Shown here in pieces: positions 8,150-15,384 of a stretch of 45,185 bases of DNA. The position numbers and the translations under genes are program-made. Source of the stretch: CAZGUG01 sp964625335 (GTDB lineage: Bacteria; Bacillota; Clostridia; Ch29). Each line of letters opens with the position of its first letter. Within the stretch, counting starts at the first letter, position 1. The notes under the pieces are model-generated. The model was given only the letters and a program-made list of their open reading frames with translations. It did no database searches and was not told where the DNA came from. The stretch is taken from the NCBI GenBank assembly GCA_964625335.1, contig CAZVBE010000018.1:1-45185 (forward strand), read 5' to 3'.

Positions 8150-9334
8150 TTATACTTCCTTGTTAAGCCATATTGTCATCGGCCCACATTCACCTGATGC
8201 GGCGGTCTCATAAATCCTGTCAATGGCGAACAGGAAGTGTTCCATGGTGAGGTCCTCTCCGCCTAAGCCTCCTATGAAAGGTATGGAAGGGATGACGGTA
8301 TGGTTTTCGTAAAGCGATGCACGGGTTTCCTGATATATAATACCTGTGTTCCATCCGAAGGAAACATTCCGGTCGACTACGCCGAAAGCCTTCACATCCT
8401 TTAACACTTCAAAAACTTTTGTTTGGGGGAAGGGACGCACCGCCCTTATTTTCAGCAGTCCTATATTTTTCCCGTTTTGCCTGGCCGCATCTACCGCTTC
8501 CCTTGCCGCGCCGGTCATCGAGCCCATGGTAACCATTACCGCATCACAGTCTTGGCACCGGTATGTTTCAACCAGGCCGCCATGGCTTCTCCCGAAAACA
8601 TTGGTAAATTCGCGGTCGGTTTCTTCTATTACCGCAAGGGCGTTTTGCTGCGCCTGCATATGTTTATACCGGTATTCGGTTAAAAGGTATCCGTTGGTAA
8701 GAGGGTCCACCGCCATGGGGCGCTTCGGGTCCAGCAGGATATGCTCCGGGCAGTAGGCGGGCAGGAAACCATCCACCTTATCCTGGTCGGGGATGATTAC
8801 CTTCTCAGCCATATGGGACAAATAGAAGCCGTCATAGCAAATGTTGACAGGCAGCAAAACCCTTTTGTCCTCAGCTATTTTAAAGGCCTGTATCATCATA
8901 TCCAATATTTCCTGGTTGTCTTCCACATAAATCTGGAGCCATCCCGCATCCCGCACGGTCAGAGAATCCTGAGGTCCTCCCCAAAGGGTCTGGGGCGAAA
9001 TCATCTCACGGTTTGCAACCGCCATAACTACAGGCAGCCTCAGGGTTGATGCCCTGAAATATGGTTCATACATCAGGGACAAACCCTGGGATGACGTTGC
9101 GGTAAATGTCCTGGAGCCTGCCAGCGACGCTCCCGTCAGGACACTCATGGCAGACAGTTCGGATTCCACTTCGCTCATGGTGCTGTCAATCATACCGTCT
9201 GCTGAAAACTGTGTCAGGTATTCAACAAGAGGTGTCTGGGGTGTAATGGGGTATGCCGCAATAATGCCCGGCCTTGAAAGTGCCGCTCCGACCGCTGCCG
9301 CTTTGTTCCCGTTCATCACTTCTATTTTAGGCAT
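8150..9334 (-). CDS. porA: 2-oxoacid:ferredoxin oxidoreductase, alpha subunit
   Basis: A 394-residue PorA-type subunit, the same length as known four-subunit enzymes. It shows the family start MNGNKAAAVGAALSRPGIIAAYPITPQTP, then EVESELSAMSVLTGAS and TSSQGLSLMYEP near residues 55-95, which contribute to the TPP site, and a C-terminal transketolase-like domain (ILLDPKRPMAVDPLTNGYL and VVDRNVSFGWNTG). The ATG at 9334 is preceded by GGAGGAG; an upstream in-frame ATG at 9382 lies inside the delta gene. It starts two bases after the delta stop, so the chains are probably made stoichiometrically. Confidence 0.94.
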   Translation of the reverse strand: MPKIEVMNGNKAAAVGAALSRPGIIAAYPITPQTPLVEYLTQFSADGMIDSTMSEVESELSAMSVLTGASLAGSRTFTATSSQGLSLMYEPYFRASTLRLPVVMAVANREMISPQTLWGGPQDSLTVRDAGWLQIYVEDNQEILDMMIQAFKIAEDKRVLLPVNICYDGFYLSHMAEKVIIPDQDKVDGFLPAYCPEHILLDPKRPMAVDPLTNGYLLTEYRYKHMQAQQNALAVIEETDREFTNVFGRSHGGLVETYRCQDCDAVMVTMGSMTGAAREAVDAARQNGKNIGLLKIRAVRPFPQTKVFEVLKDVKAFGVVDRNVSFGWNTGIIYQETRASLYENHTVIPSIPFIGGLGGEDLTMEHFLFAIDRIYETAASGECGPMTIWLNKEV

Positions 9335-9336
9335 AG

Positions 9337-9603
9337 CTATTTCTCCTCCTCCGGTACCATAGTGATTGCCTTTTTGGGGCATTCAAGGGCACATATACCG
9401 CAGCCTTTGCAGTAATCATAGGTAATTTGATAATCTTTTCCCATTTTTTCAATGGAGAATACAGGGCAGTACAGAAAACACAATCCGCACCTGCTGCATT
9501 TTTCCCGGTTAAGCACAGGTTTTTTTGTTCTCCATTTGCCGGTGTTAATTTCGTATATACCCTCGCAGCCAATAGGTACTATATAATCACTGTTAAACTT
9601 CAA
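9337..9603 (-). CDS. porD: 2-oxoacid:ferredoxin oxidoreductase, delta subunit (2x[4Fe-4S])
   Basis: An 88-residue ferredoxin-like subunit with two complete [4Fe-4S] motifs: CSRCGLCFLYCP near residues 36-47 and CKGCGICALECP near 65-76. It passes electrons from the TPP site to soluble ferredoxin. The start is a TTG at 9603 with AAGGGAG eight bases upstream. The first 30 residues (DYIVPIGCEGIYEINTGKWRTKKPV) match the usual PorD leader that docks on the alpha/beta core. Confidence 0.92.
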   Translation of the reverse strand: MKFNSDYIVPIGCEGIYEINTGKWRTKKPVLNREKCSRCGLCFLYCPVFSIEKMGKDYQITYDYCKGCGICALECPKKAITMVPEEEK

Positions 9604-9621
9604 AAGCCGACACTCCCTTCA

Positions 9622-10161
9622 CTAACGTTCTATAATACGGGCCAACTCGTGCCCGTGTCTAAGGGCAGAGACATTATTTTCGCCGAAAAGCTCCCTTACC
9701 CGCTCTTCCAACAGAGGCAGGCTGACCCATCCGGTTGCTTTGACAAAGGCTCCCAACATAACTGTGTTGGTAATGGGTTTTCCCAGTATATCCAAGGCAA
9801 TCTGGGTAGCATCCAGATAAGCTATGGTTTTTACGGCATCGGTCACCTTTATTTCACCGGCCGTCAGTTTAGTATTCAGAATAAAGAACGAGTCATCCCT
9901 GAGCCCGTCAAAAACATTGACTGCATTCATTACACCGGGTTCCAGTATGATGACGCAGTTGGGATGGTAAACCTGGTTCTTTGGACGTATCGGCGTATCG
10001 TCCAGCCGGACGAAGGAAGTTACAGGAGCGCCCTGTCTTTCAAACCCGAAAAAGGGTATGGAGTTGCCGTACTTACCTTCCATGACAGCCGCGTGCACCA
10101 AAATCTCACCGGCTTTTACCGTACCAAGACCGCCGATTCCGTGCAGCCTGATCTCTTTCAT
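9622..10161 (-). CDS. porG: 2-oxoacid:ferredoxin oxidoreductase, gamma subunit
   Basis: A 179-residue PorG subunit starting MKEIRLHGIGGLGTVKAGEILVHAAV, with the usual ...IPFFGFERQGAPVTSFVRLDD... segment. Family proteins begin at this MKEIR methionine, which has AGGGGG nine bases upstream, so I chose it. However, a second in-frame ATG at 10239 has an even better AGGAGG seven bases upstream and would add 26 mostly hydrophobic residues, so an extended form is possible. The first domain lacks the common GGQG version of the glycine motif (GGLG here). It follows the amidohydrolase by 89 bases, the largest gap in the operon. Confidence 0.9.
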   Translation of the reverse strand: MKEIRLHGIGGLGTVKAGEILVHAAVMEGKYGNSIPFFGFERQGAPVTSFVRLDDTPIRPKNQVYHPNCVIILEPGVMNAVNVFDGLRDDSFFILNTKLTAGEIKVTDAVKTIAYLDATQIALDILGKPITNTVMLGAFVKATGWVSLPLLEERVRELFGENNVSALRHGHELARIIER

Positions 10162-10250
10162 TTCAAGACCCCCTAAATACGTACTGTTTTTGATAAAAAT
10201 AATGGCAGGTATTGAACATAAGCAGCTCAATCCGGCCATTATAAGTCCTC

Positions 10251-11795
10251 CTACCGGTTCCTTTGAAGACAACTGCCCCTGAGGCCGTTATCCGTCAAAA
10301 TTCCGTCCTTTGCTGCTATGACGCCATTCTTTATTGTCATAACCGGCCAACCCTGAAGCCGCTTGCCTTCATACAGCGAAAAATCCGAGCGTGACCCCAG
10401 CTCATGGGTATTGACCGCCTTTGCTTTTTCCATATCTACCAGCACAACATCTCCGTCGCTGCCCGGCATAAGTGTCCCTTTTTGAGGGTATATGCCGAAG
10501 GCCCGGGCGGGGTTTGTGCTTATAAGCTGTACAACCCGCTCTATTGGCAGCCCGCGTTTATGTACCCCTTCGTGGAGCATGACGCTTAAGTGTGTTCCCA
10601 TTGCGGGGTAGCCGGGCATTGCTTTCCACAAACCTTCTTTTATTTTCTTTTCTTCTCTTGTCATAGTCACATTATCCGTACCAATGGTATCTATGGTACC
10701 ATCTCGGATTCCTTCCCACAGGGCTTCCACATCCTTTGGAAAACGAAAAGGCGGTTCCATTTTACCGGTAAGGCCGGGCAGCGCATCCCGGTTAATGGAA
10801 AGGTAGGGGGATGTGGTCTCGGCATAAAGATTCCGGTTGTGCATCTTCAGGTTTTTCAACCTGTCAATGGCTGCCTGGCTGGATATATGGACAAAGTAAA
10901 CGGGAACTCCCGATTTTTCTGCCAGATAAGCCAGCCTTATTACCGCTTCCTCCTCTGCAATATCCGGGTGTGTATCGCTCCAGTCGGTAACGGTTGCCCG
11001 GTCTCCCAGGGATTTGTATACCTTGCTTCTCGCCCTTGCTACCAGATAGCGGTTTTCGGAATGCACACAGACCAAACAGCGTCTGCCGGTCTTTTTCACT
11101 TCATCAAATACATCCATGATAAAACCATCATCCACATCGGGTATCATGCCGGGTATGCCGTTCATGTACAGCTTAAAGGATGTAATGCCAAGCCGATCCA
11201 CGCAGGCCGGAATTTCTTCCCTTTGCTGCATCGAGTTAATCACAAGGTGAGGCAGGATATCCGTTTTTGAATGCTGCTCCACCATGGTGCGTATATCCGG
11301 GAAGGTATTCAGATGGGACCCGTCGCTGCCGAAGTAACAGCCAACGGTTGTAATTCCCCCCAGCAGTGCCGATGCCGTCTCGGTTATAAGCTCATCTGCC
11401 AGGGGCGCGAAAAGTCCCAGATGGACGTGCGGGTCGATTATGCCGGGCAAAACGTACTTGCCCGCAGCATCGACATCTACCTTTGCGGCGCCCATTTTTT
11501 GCTGTGATAAGGCACATACCTTCCCGTCCCTGATATACACATTCGCTTTCATAACGCCTATTTCGGGTATTACGACAAGGCCATTGTATATGGCCAAATC
11601 TACAGGCGTATTCATTTCCTGACCGCTGTCCAGCCGGTTTAGTTTTTCCTCTATTCTTTTCAGGATGGACAGGTCGGTATCCCTGCTGTTACTATCAGCA
11701 TGGACACGGGATGTGTCGCCGGATGCGGCAGGATGTCCGCCGCCGGTTAATGTGGCAATGTATGCTGCATATATATCATGCTGTGACATTTTCAT
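10251..11795 (-). CDS. Cyclic amidohydrolase (dihydropyrimidinase/hydantoinase/allantoinase-like), BMC-associated
   Basis: A 514-residue amidohydrolase-superfamily enzyme. All six expected dinuclear-metal ligands are visible: H123 and H125 (DPHVHLG), carboxylated lysine K208 (SFKLYMNG), H245 (CVHSE), H303 (FVHIS) and D374 (GTDN). Relatives hydrolyse cyclic amides such as hydantoins, dihydropyrimidines or allantoin to the ring-opened carbamoyl compound; the exact substrate cannot be told. The catalytic part begins only near residue 61 (MNTPVDLAIYNGLVV). The first 60 residues are an extra, low-complexity extension with an amphipathic stretch at 3-17 and another at 41-56, joined by a Ser/Asp/Gly-rich linker, as in BMC encapsulation peptides. 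Start ATG 11795 follows AAGGGGCG and overlaps the BMC-T gene by 20 bases. Confidence 0.88.
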   Translation of the reverse strand: MKMSQHDIYAAYIATLTGGGHPAASGDTSRVHADSNSRDTDLSILKRIEEKLNRLDSGQEMNTPVDLAIYNGLVVIPEIGVMKANVYIRDGKVCALSQQKMGAAKVDVDAAGKYVLPGIIDPHVHLGLFAPLADELITETASALLGGITTVGCYFGSDGSHLNTFPDIRTMVEQHSKTDILPHLVINSMQQREEIPACVDRLGITSFKLYMNGIPGMIPDVDDGFIMDVFDEVKKTGRRCLVCVHSENRYLVARARSKVYKSLGDRATVTDWSDTHPDIAEEEAVIRLAYLAEKSGVPVYFVHISSQAAIDRLKNLKMHNRNLYAETTSPYLSINRDALPGLTGKMEPPFRFPKDVEALWEGIRDGTIDTIGTDNVTMTREEKKIKEGLWKAMPGYPAMGTHLSVMLHEGVHKRGLPIERVVQLISTNPARAFGIYPQKGTLMPGSDGDVVLVDMEKAKAVNTHELGSRSDFSLYEGKRLQGWPVMTIKNGVIAAKDGILTDNGLRGSCLQRNR

Positions 11796-12420
11796 CGCCC
11801 CTTAAACCATCAATCGCTTCAATGGCTGCTATAGCTGCCTGACAGGCAGCTTTGACCTCGGATTCGGTGCCGGACACATACATTCTGCCATAGCGTCCCA
11901 CGGGGTCGAAATCGATAATTTTGATGTCGGATTTTTTTTCTGCTTCATTAACCGCAATGGAAATATAGGCAGCCGGTTCGACTTCCATAATGAACAGGCT
12001 CTCTGCGGGGAGCAGAAGCGATCCATGCCTGGTCCTGTTGATTAGTTGTGACTGATAAGGGTCAACATTTGTAATAATTTGCTGTGAAACGACACGGGGC
12101 TTCAAGCGTTCACTTATACTGAGACCGCAGGTTCCCAAAATAGCCCGTCCGGCTTCCTGTACATCATCGATGGAAAAGGAATGAAGCTCAATTTCACCAT
12201 ATTCACGCTCCACTATAAGAAAGCCGGGTTTGGCATTGGAACACTTCAAGGCGGCATTCAAAAGACGGTATATTTCACTGCCGGGTGTCATTTCGATATA
12301 AAGCTGTGCCATACCAGCCAGAGCAACGTCTCCTTTTACGACTGTGCCGGTAAGAGCGGCATACTGGGGCTGCATGTTGTCAAGGAACGCAAAGGTCCTA
12401 AGTTGAATTTTCTCGCCCAT
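11776..12420 (-). CDS. BMC-T shell protein (tandem BMC domains)
   Basis: A 214-residue shell protein with two BMC domains in one chain, forming trimeric pseudohexamer tiles. The N-terminal LRTFAFLDNMQPQYAALTG segment and VEREYGEIELHS resemble the CsoS1D/CcmP-like double-layer BMC-T class, whose trimers can stack and gate a large central pore; this subclass call is from memory of the family. The second half carries SLLLPAESLFIMEVEPAAYISIAVNEAEK and a BMC core ending AACQAAIAAIEAI. ATG 12420 has GAGGAGG; a methionine five codons earlier has no good site. It lies 20 bases after the BMC-H gene. Confidence 0.9.
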   Translation of the reverse strand: MGEKIQLRTFAFLDNMQPQYAALTGTVVKGDVALAGMAQLYIEMTPGSEIYRLLNAALKCSNAKPGFLIVEREYGEIELHSFSIDDVQEAGRAILGTCGLSISERLKPRVVSQQIITNVDPYQSQLINRTRHGSLLLPAESLFIMEVEPAAYISIAVNEAEKKSDIKIIDFDPVGRYGRMYVSGTESEVKAACQAAIAAIEAIDGLRGDENVTA

Positions 12421-12440
12421 AGTGTACCTCCTCAATATGG

Positions 12441-12719
12441 CTATTTCTTATCAATATTTCCAAACAGCGCTTTGATTTCTTCCTGCGGTCTTGCCATCAC
12501 ATGGGCAGATACAATTTCTCCGACTTTCTTGGCAGCGGTAACTCCTGCATCCACTGCAGCCTTAACTGCTCCGACATCTCCCTGGATTATGATTGTAACA
12601 TATCCGCCGCCAATCGTTTCCTTGCCTACCAGCTCTACATTGGCTGCCTTTACCATTGCATCCGCAGCCTCTACCGCTGCAACCAGACCCCTTGTTTCAA
12701 TAAAACCTTTTGCTTTCAT
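12441..12719 (-). CDS. BMC-H shell protein (hexamer)
   Basis: A 92-residue single-domain shell protein of the PduA/EutM/CsoS1 type that tiles the facets of a microcompartment. It shows the canonical GFIETRGLVAAVEAADAMVKAANVEL start, the pore-loop KETIGGG near residues 32-38 and the second half GDVGAVKAAVDAGVTAAKK...SAHVMARPQEEI. This is the only BMC-H gene in the window, so the facets are probably built mainly from it. ATG 12719 has AAGGAGG eight bases upstream. Confidence 0.96.
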   Translation of the reverse strand: MKAKGFIETRGLVAAVEAADAMVKAANVELVGKETIGGGYVTIIIQGDVGAVKAAVDAGVTAAKKVGEIVSAHVMARPQEEIKALFGNIDKK

Positions 12720-12738
12720 GAATAAAACCTCCTTAATT

Positions 12739-13017
12739 TTAATTTTCAACAGTGTAGGTATCTACGATGCCGACAACCACAGCGTCGGCCGGCGTTTCCT
12801 CGCCCTTTAGCGCGTAACGGGCGCTGGAGCCCTGTGCTACCATGACGATATTGCCTGTTCCGCATCCGATGCCGTCCACCGCAACAATCAGTTTATCCTG
12901 GACGGTATCTCCGGAAGGCTCCGGCATAAGCTCTTGTAGAACCACAAAACTAAAGCCACTTAGTTTTTCGTTCTTGACGGTAGAAACCAGTTTTCCTTTT
13001 ACCTTGCATATCAACAT
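12739..13017 (-). CDS. BMC-P shell vertex protein (EutN/CcmL/PduN type)
   Basis: A 92-residue pentamer-forming vertex protein. It begins MLICKVKGKLVSTVKNEKL, the standard start of EutN/CcmL proteins, and has the conserved VAVDGIGCGTGNIVMVAQGSSAR turn and AVVVGIVDTY end. Twelve such pentamers close the shell. The ATG at 13017 lies just after a GGGCGGGTGAT site and 13 bases after the PLP-enzyme stop. An upstream in-frame extension lies inside that gene and is not needed by the family. Confidence 0.95.
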   Translation of the reverse strand: MLICKVKGKLVSTVKNEKLSGFSFVVLQELMPEPSGDTVQDKLIVAVDGIGCGTGNIVMVAQGSSARYALKGEETPADAVVVGIVDTYTVEN

Positions 13018-13030
13018 CCAATCACCCGCC

Positions 13031-14458
13031 CTATATTCTATTCTTGTCGATGATGTTCTTAATCTGGTCAAGTACATGCTCGATCTCATCGGGTTTTGTA
13101 TAGAAATGCGGAGCCACACGTATCACATTACCTCTTGCCGATGCAATAATGTTCCTGGAGGCAAGCTCTTTTTCCATAAGATGGCTGTCCATTTCCAGTT
13201 CAACGGCTGTTGTGCCGCCCTTTCTGGAGATATCCAATGGGCTGACTATTTTTAAACCTCTTTTTTGACAGCCGTCAATTGCCACCTTGCTCAGCATATC
13301 TATTCTATCGCTTATTGCCGGTACGCCCACTTCATTGATAATTTCCATACCCGCCCTTGCCGCAAAGGATGTCAGCACCGGAGGGGTCCCTGTATCAAAC
13401 CTCCTGGCGTCACTGGCGTAGTCAATATAACGTACATGGAAGGAAAATGGATTTTCCTGGCCGAACCACCCGGTAACAGCGGGTTTTAGCATTGAATTCA
13501 AATTCTTGTTTACATACAGGAATGCAACTCCCGGTATTCCGAACAGGTACTTCAAATTACCGGAGGTAAGTATGTCTATTTTCATTTCCTTGACGTCAAC
13601 CGGTGTTGTGCCCAGTGACTGATATGCATCCACCAGGACAATTGATCCTTTTTGATGACATATGTCGGCTATGGCAGCGATATCCTGCTTGAAGCCGTTA
13701 TGATAATATACATGGGTTACCGATGCAAGGATGGTGTCTTCATCCACATACTTCTCATACTGCTCCAAAGCTATTTCCCCATTTTGAACCGGTGCAAAGT
13801 CTACCTTGCCGCCATACTTCTGATGCGCCAGCCATACATGGGCTACAGTCGGAAACTCAGCTTCGGTGGTAACTATCTTCTTTCTTTTTCCTGTGTAGTC
13901 TATGGCACTGGCTATAGATGAGACTGCCTCTGATACCGACGTGGAAATGGCGATTTCACTGACATCTGCGTTAATTAGCTTTGCGAATTCCACTTTGGCT
14001 TTAAAGACCTCTTCCACCCAGTATTCCCAGTCCATACCAACCGTCAGCCAGCTGTCGAGATAGCGGTTGATGGCGCTTCTTACCCGTTTGGACTGTGCGC
14101 TCTGGGAGCAATTGGCCACATGGATGATATTTTTAAGTATAGGGAATTCCTCGCGCCAACGGTCTATATCCGGTTCAGAAAGACGGCCGTTTGTGTTTGC
14201 CGCTTCCGGTGCTGCCGCTTTGGCCGGGTACTCCGCCTTGACCGGTTTGGCCTTTGACAGGGGCGCAGTGTCTGGCAGTTTGGCGTCCGCTTGCTGCCCG
14301 GTTTGGCCTTTAATCAGAAACTGCACGCCTTTGCTTTGGGCGTATTCCCTGGCCGCTGCGGTAATGGTATCGTTTTCGTCATGGTATATTACGTTCTCGC
14401 CATGGTAGAGCGCATAATCCACATCCTGTGCCGTGAAAAACTTCTTCAAGGTCTTCAC
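13031..14458 (-). CDS. Class V PLP-dependent enzyme with EutQ/EutT-like N-terminal module, BMC-associated
   Basis: A 475-residue protein. Residues 91-475 form a fold-type-I PLP enzyme of the class V group (NifS/CsdA, kynureninase, isopenicillin-N epimerase): the cofactor aspartate is D277 in VDAYQ and the Schiff-base lysine K303 in SGNLKYL. The C-terminal active-site cysteine of SufS/CsdA desulfurases is not visible; the chain ends NVIRVAPHFYTKPDEIEHVL. Residues 5-50 (FFTAQDV...ITAAAREYAQSKGVQF) resemble the short module opening EutQ and EutT, followed by a Pro/Ala/Lys linker to residue 90. I infer targeting to the compartment. The reaction may be aminotransfer, lyase or hydrolase chemistry. 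Start GTG 14458; TTG 14449 with GAGG eight bases upstream is an alternative. First gene of the BMC operon. Confidence 0.82.
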   Translation of the reverse strand: MKTLKKFFTAQDVDYALYHGENVIYHDENDTITAAAREYAQSKGVQFLIKGQTGQQADAKLPDTAPLSKAKPVKAEYPAKAAAPEAANTNGRLSEPDIDRWREEFPILKNIIHVANCSQSAQSKRVRSAINRYLDSWLTVGMDWEYWVEEVFKAKVEFAKLINADVSEIAISTSVSEAVSSIASAIDYTGKRKKIVTTEAEFPTVAHVWLAHQKYGGKVDFAPVQNGEIALEQYEKYVDEDTILASVTHVYYHNGFKQDIAAIADICHQKGSIVLVDAYQSLGTTPVDVKEMKIDILTSGNLKYLFGIPGVAFLYVNKNLNSMLKPAVTGWFGQENPFSFHVRYIDYASDARRFDTGTPPVLTSFAARAGMEIINEVGVPAISDRIDMLSKVAIDGCQKRGLKIVSPLDISRKGGTTAVELEMDSHLMEKELASRNIIASARGNVIRVAPHFYTKPDEIEHVLDQIKNIIDKNRI

Positions 14459-14545
14459 CTCTTTCCTTTATGAATTGTTGTTACTGTATTCATATTTATA
14501 ATAGCTGATAGTAAGTTATTTTGATGTAACCGGCACTACAATTTA

Positions 14546-14555
14546 TGAAATTTCA
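14546..14555. promoter_or_regulatory. Candidate operator in the divergent regulator/BMC promoter region
   Basis: TGAAATTTCA is a perfect 10-base palindrome in the 200-base region between the BMC operon and the Crp/Fnr gene. A weaker GTTA-N8-TAAC dyad is at 14515-14530. Crp/Fnr proteins bind dyads and often control the divergent genes, so these are candidate sites. No convincing -35/-10 pair could be placed. Confidence 0.3.
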
Positions 14556-14659
14556 AATACGAAAAAACCATGTTTATATATGAAAGGATACTCTTATAAA
14601 GGGTTTCGTGCCTGAACGTCGAAATATAAAAAAGAAAAAGCAAAATGGGGGTGTGGGTG

Positions 14660-15379
14660 ATGGATGATAACAGACAGATTACCATTGACCTCATTATGGA
14701 ACATTCTCCATGGTTGAAACTCGACCATTTTGACTGGCATGCAATAACTTCTGACGCCAAACCAAAGCTGTATAAGAAGAACACTAACATTTACCAGCAG
14801 CAGCATTACAGCGATTATATCTACATCGTAAAGTCAGGCAGGGTACGCCTGTCCATTTACAGCCGCAACGGAGAAGAAAAATGCCTTATTATTGCCGACC
14901 GGGGCTGTCTTTTCGGAGAAATCTCGGGGCTGGACGATCACCCGAACTATGCCAACGCAACTGTTATTGTTGACTCTTACCTATACCTTATCCCAAAGGA
15001 ACGATTCCAGGAAGAGCTGAACAGGAACCACGACCTGTGCCTGAAGATTATCAAGGTGCTGGCAAGAAAAATACGGCTGCTTTCTTCCCAGGTAGAAGGA
15101 CTTTCCTTTGACGATTCCTATTACCGGGTTGCCAATGCCCTGGTTTATCTGACAGAGCAATACGGACTAAAAACTGATAAGGGCTATAAAATCCAACTGA
15201 AATTTACCCACCAGGAAATGGCTAATCTGACCGGTTCCTGCCGGGTGACGGTAACTAATATTTTTCGTACCCTTTCAAAGGGAAATATAATAGAAAAGGA
15301 AAACGGTTTTGTTATTGTAAAAGACGTCGACAAACTTTACCGCTACCTTGATATGACGCGGCCCGGCAAGTTGTATTAA
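14660..15379 (+). CDS. Crp/Fnr-family transcriptional regulator
   Basis: A 239-residue regulator with an N-terminal cyclic-nucleotide-binding-like beta barrel (residues about 25-125, with IYIVKSGRVRLSIYSRNGEEKCLI and GCLFGEISGLDD) and a C-terminal winged helix (FTHQEMANLTGSCRVTVTNIFRTLSKGNII, residues about 170-200) of the HTH_CRP type. It lacks the N-terminal cysteine cluster of oxygen-sensing FNR, so the effector is probably a small molecule. It is divergent from the BMC operon and is the likely regulator of it. I chose ATG 14660, about seven bases after GGGGGTG; ATG 14645 lies before that site. It converges on the second class V gene with only a five-base gap. Confidence 0.9.
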   Translation: MDDNRQITIDLIMEHSPWLKLDHFDWHAITSDAKPKLYKKNTNIYQQQHYSDYIYIVKSGRVRLSIYSRNGEEKCLIIADRGCLFGEISGLDDHPNYANATVIVDSYLYLIPKERFQEELNRNHDLCLKIIKVLARKIRLLSSQVEGLSFDDSYYRVANALVYLTEQYGLKTDKGYKIQLKFTHQEMANLTGSCRVTVTNIFRTLSKGNIIEKENGFVIVKDVDKLYRYLDMTRPGKLY

Positions 15380-15384
15380 CTGCA

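Noticed and set aside
13031..14458. Cysteine desulfurase (SufS/CsdA) assignment for the first class V enzyme
   Set aside because: The fold and lysine fit, but the C-terminal active-site cysteine loop is not visible, so only the broader class V label is supported.
5038..14458. Calling the locus a PDU, EUT, GRM or carboxysome compartment
   Set aside because: No diol or ethanolamine lyase, glycyl-radical enzyme, aldehyde dehydrogenase or RuBisCO gene is present in the run; only shell genes match.
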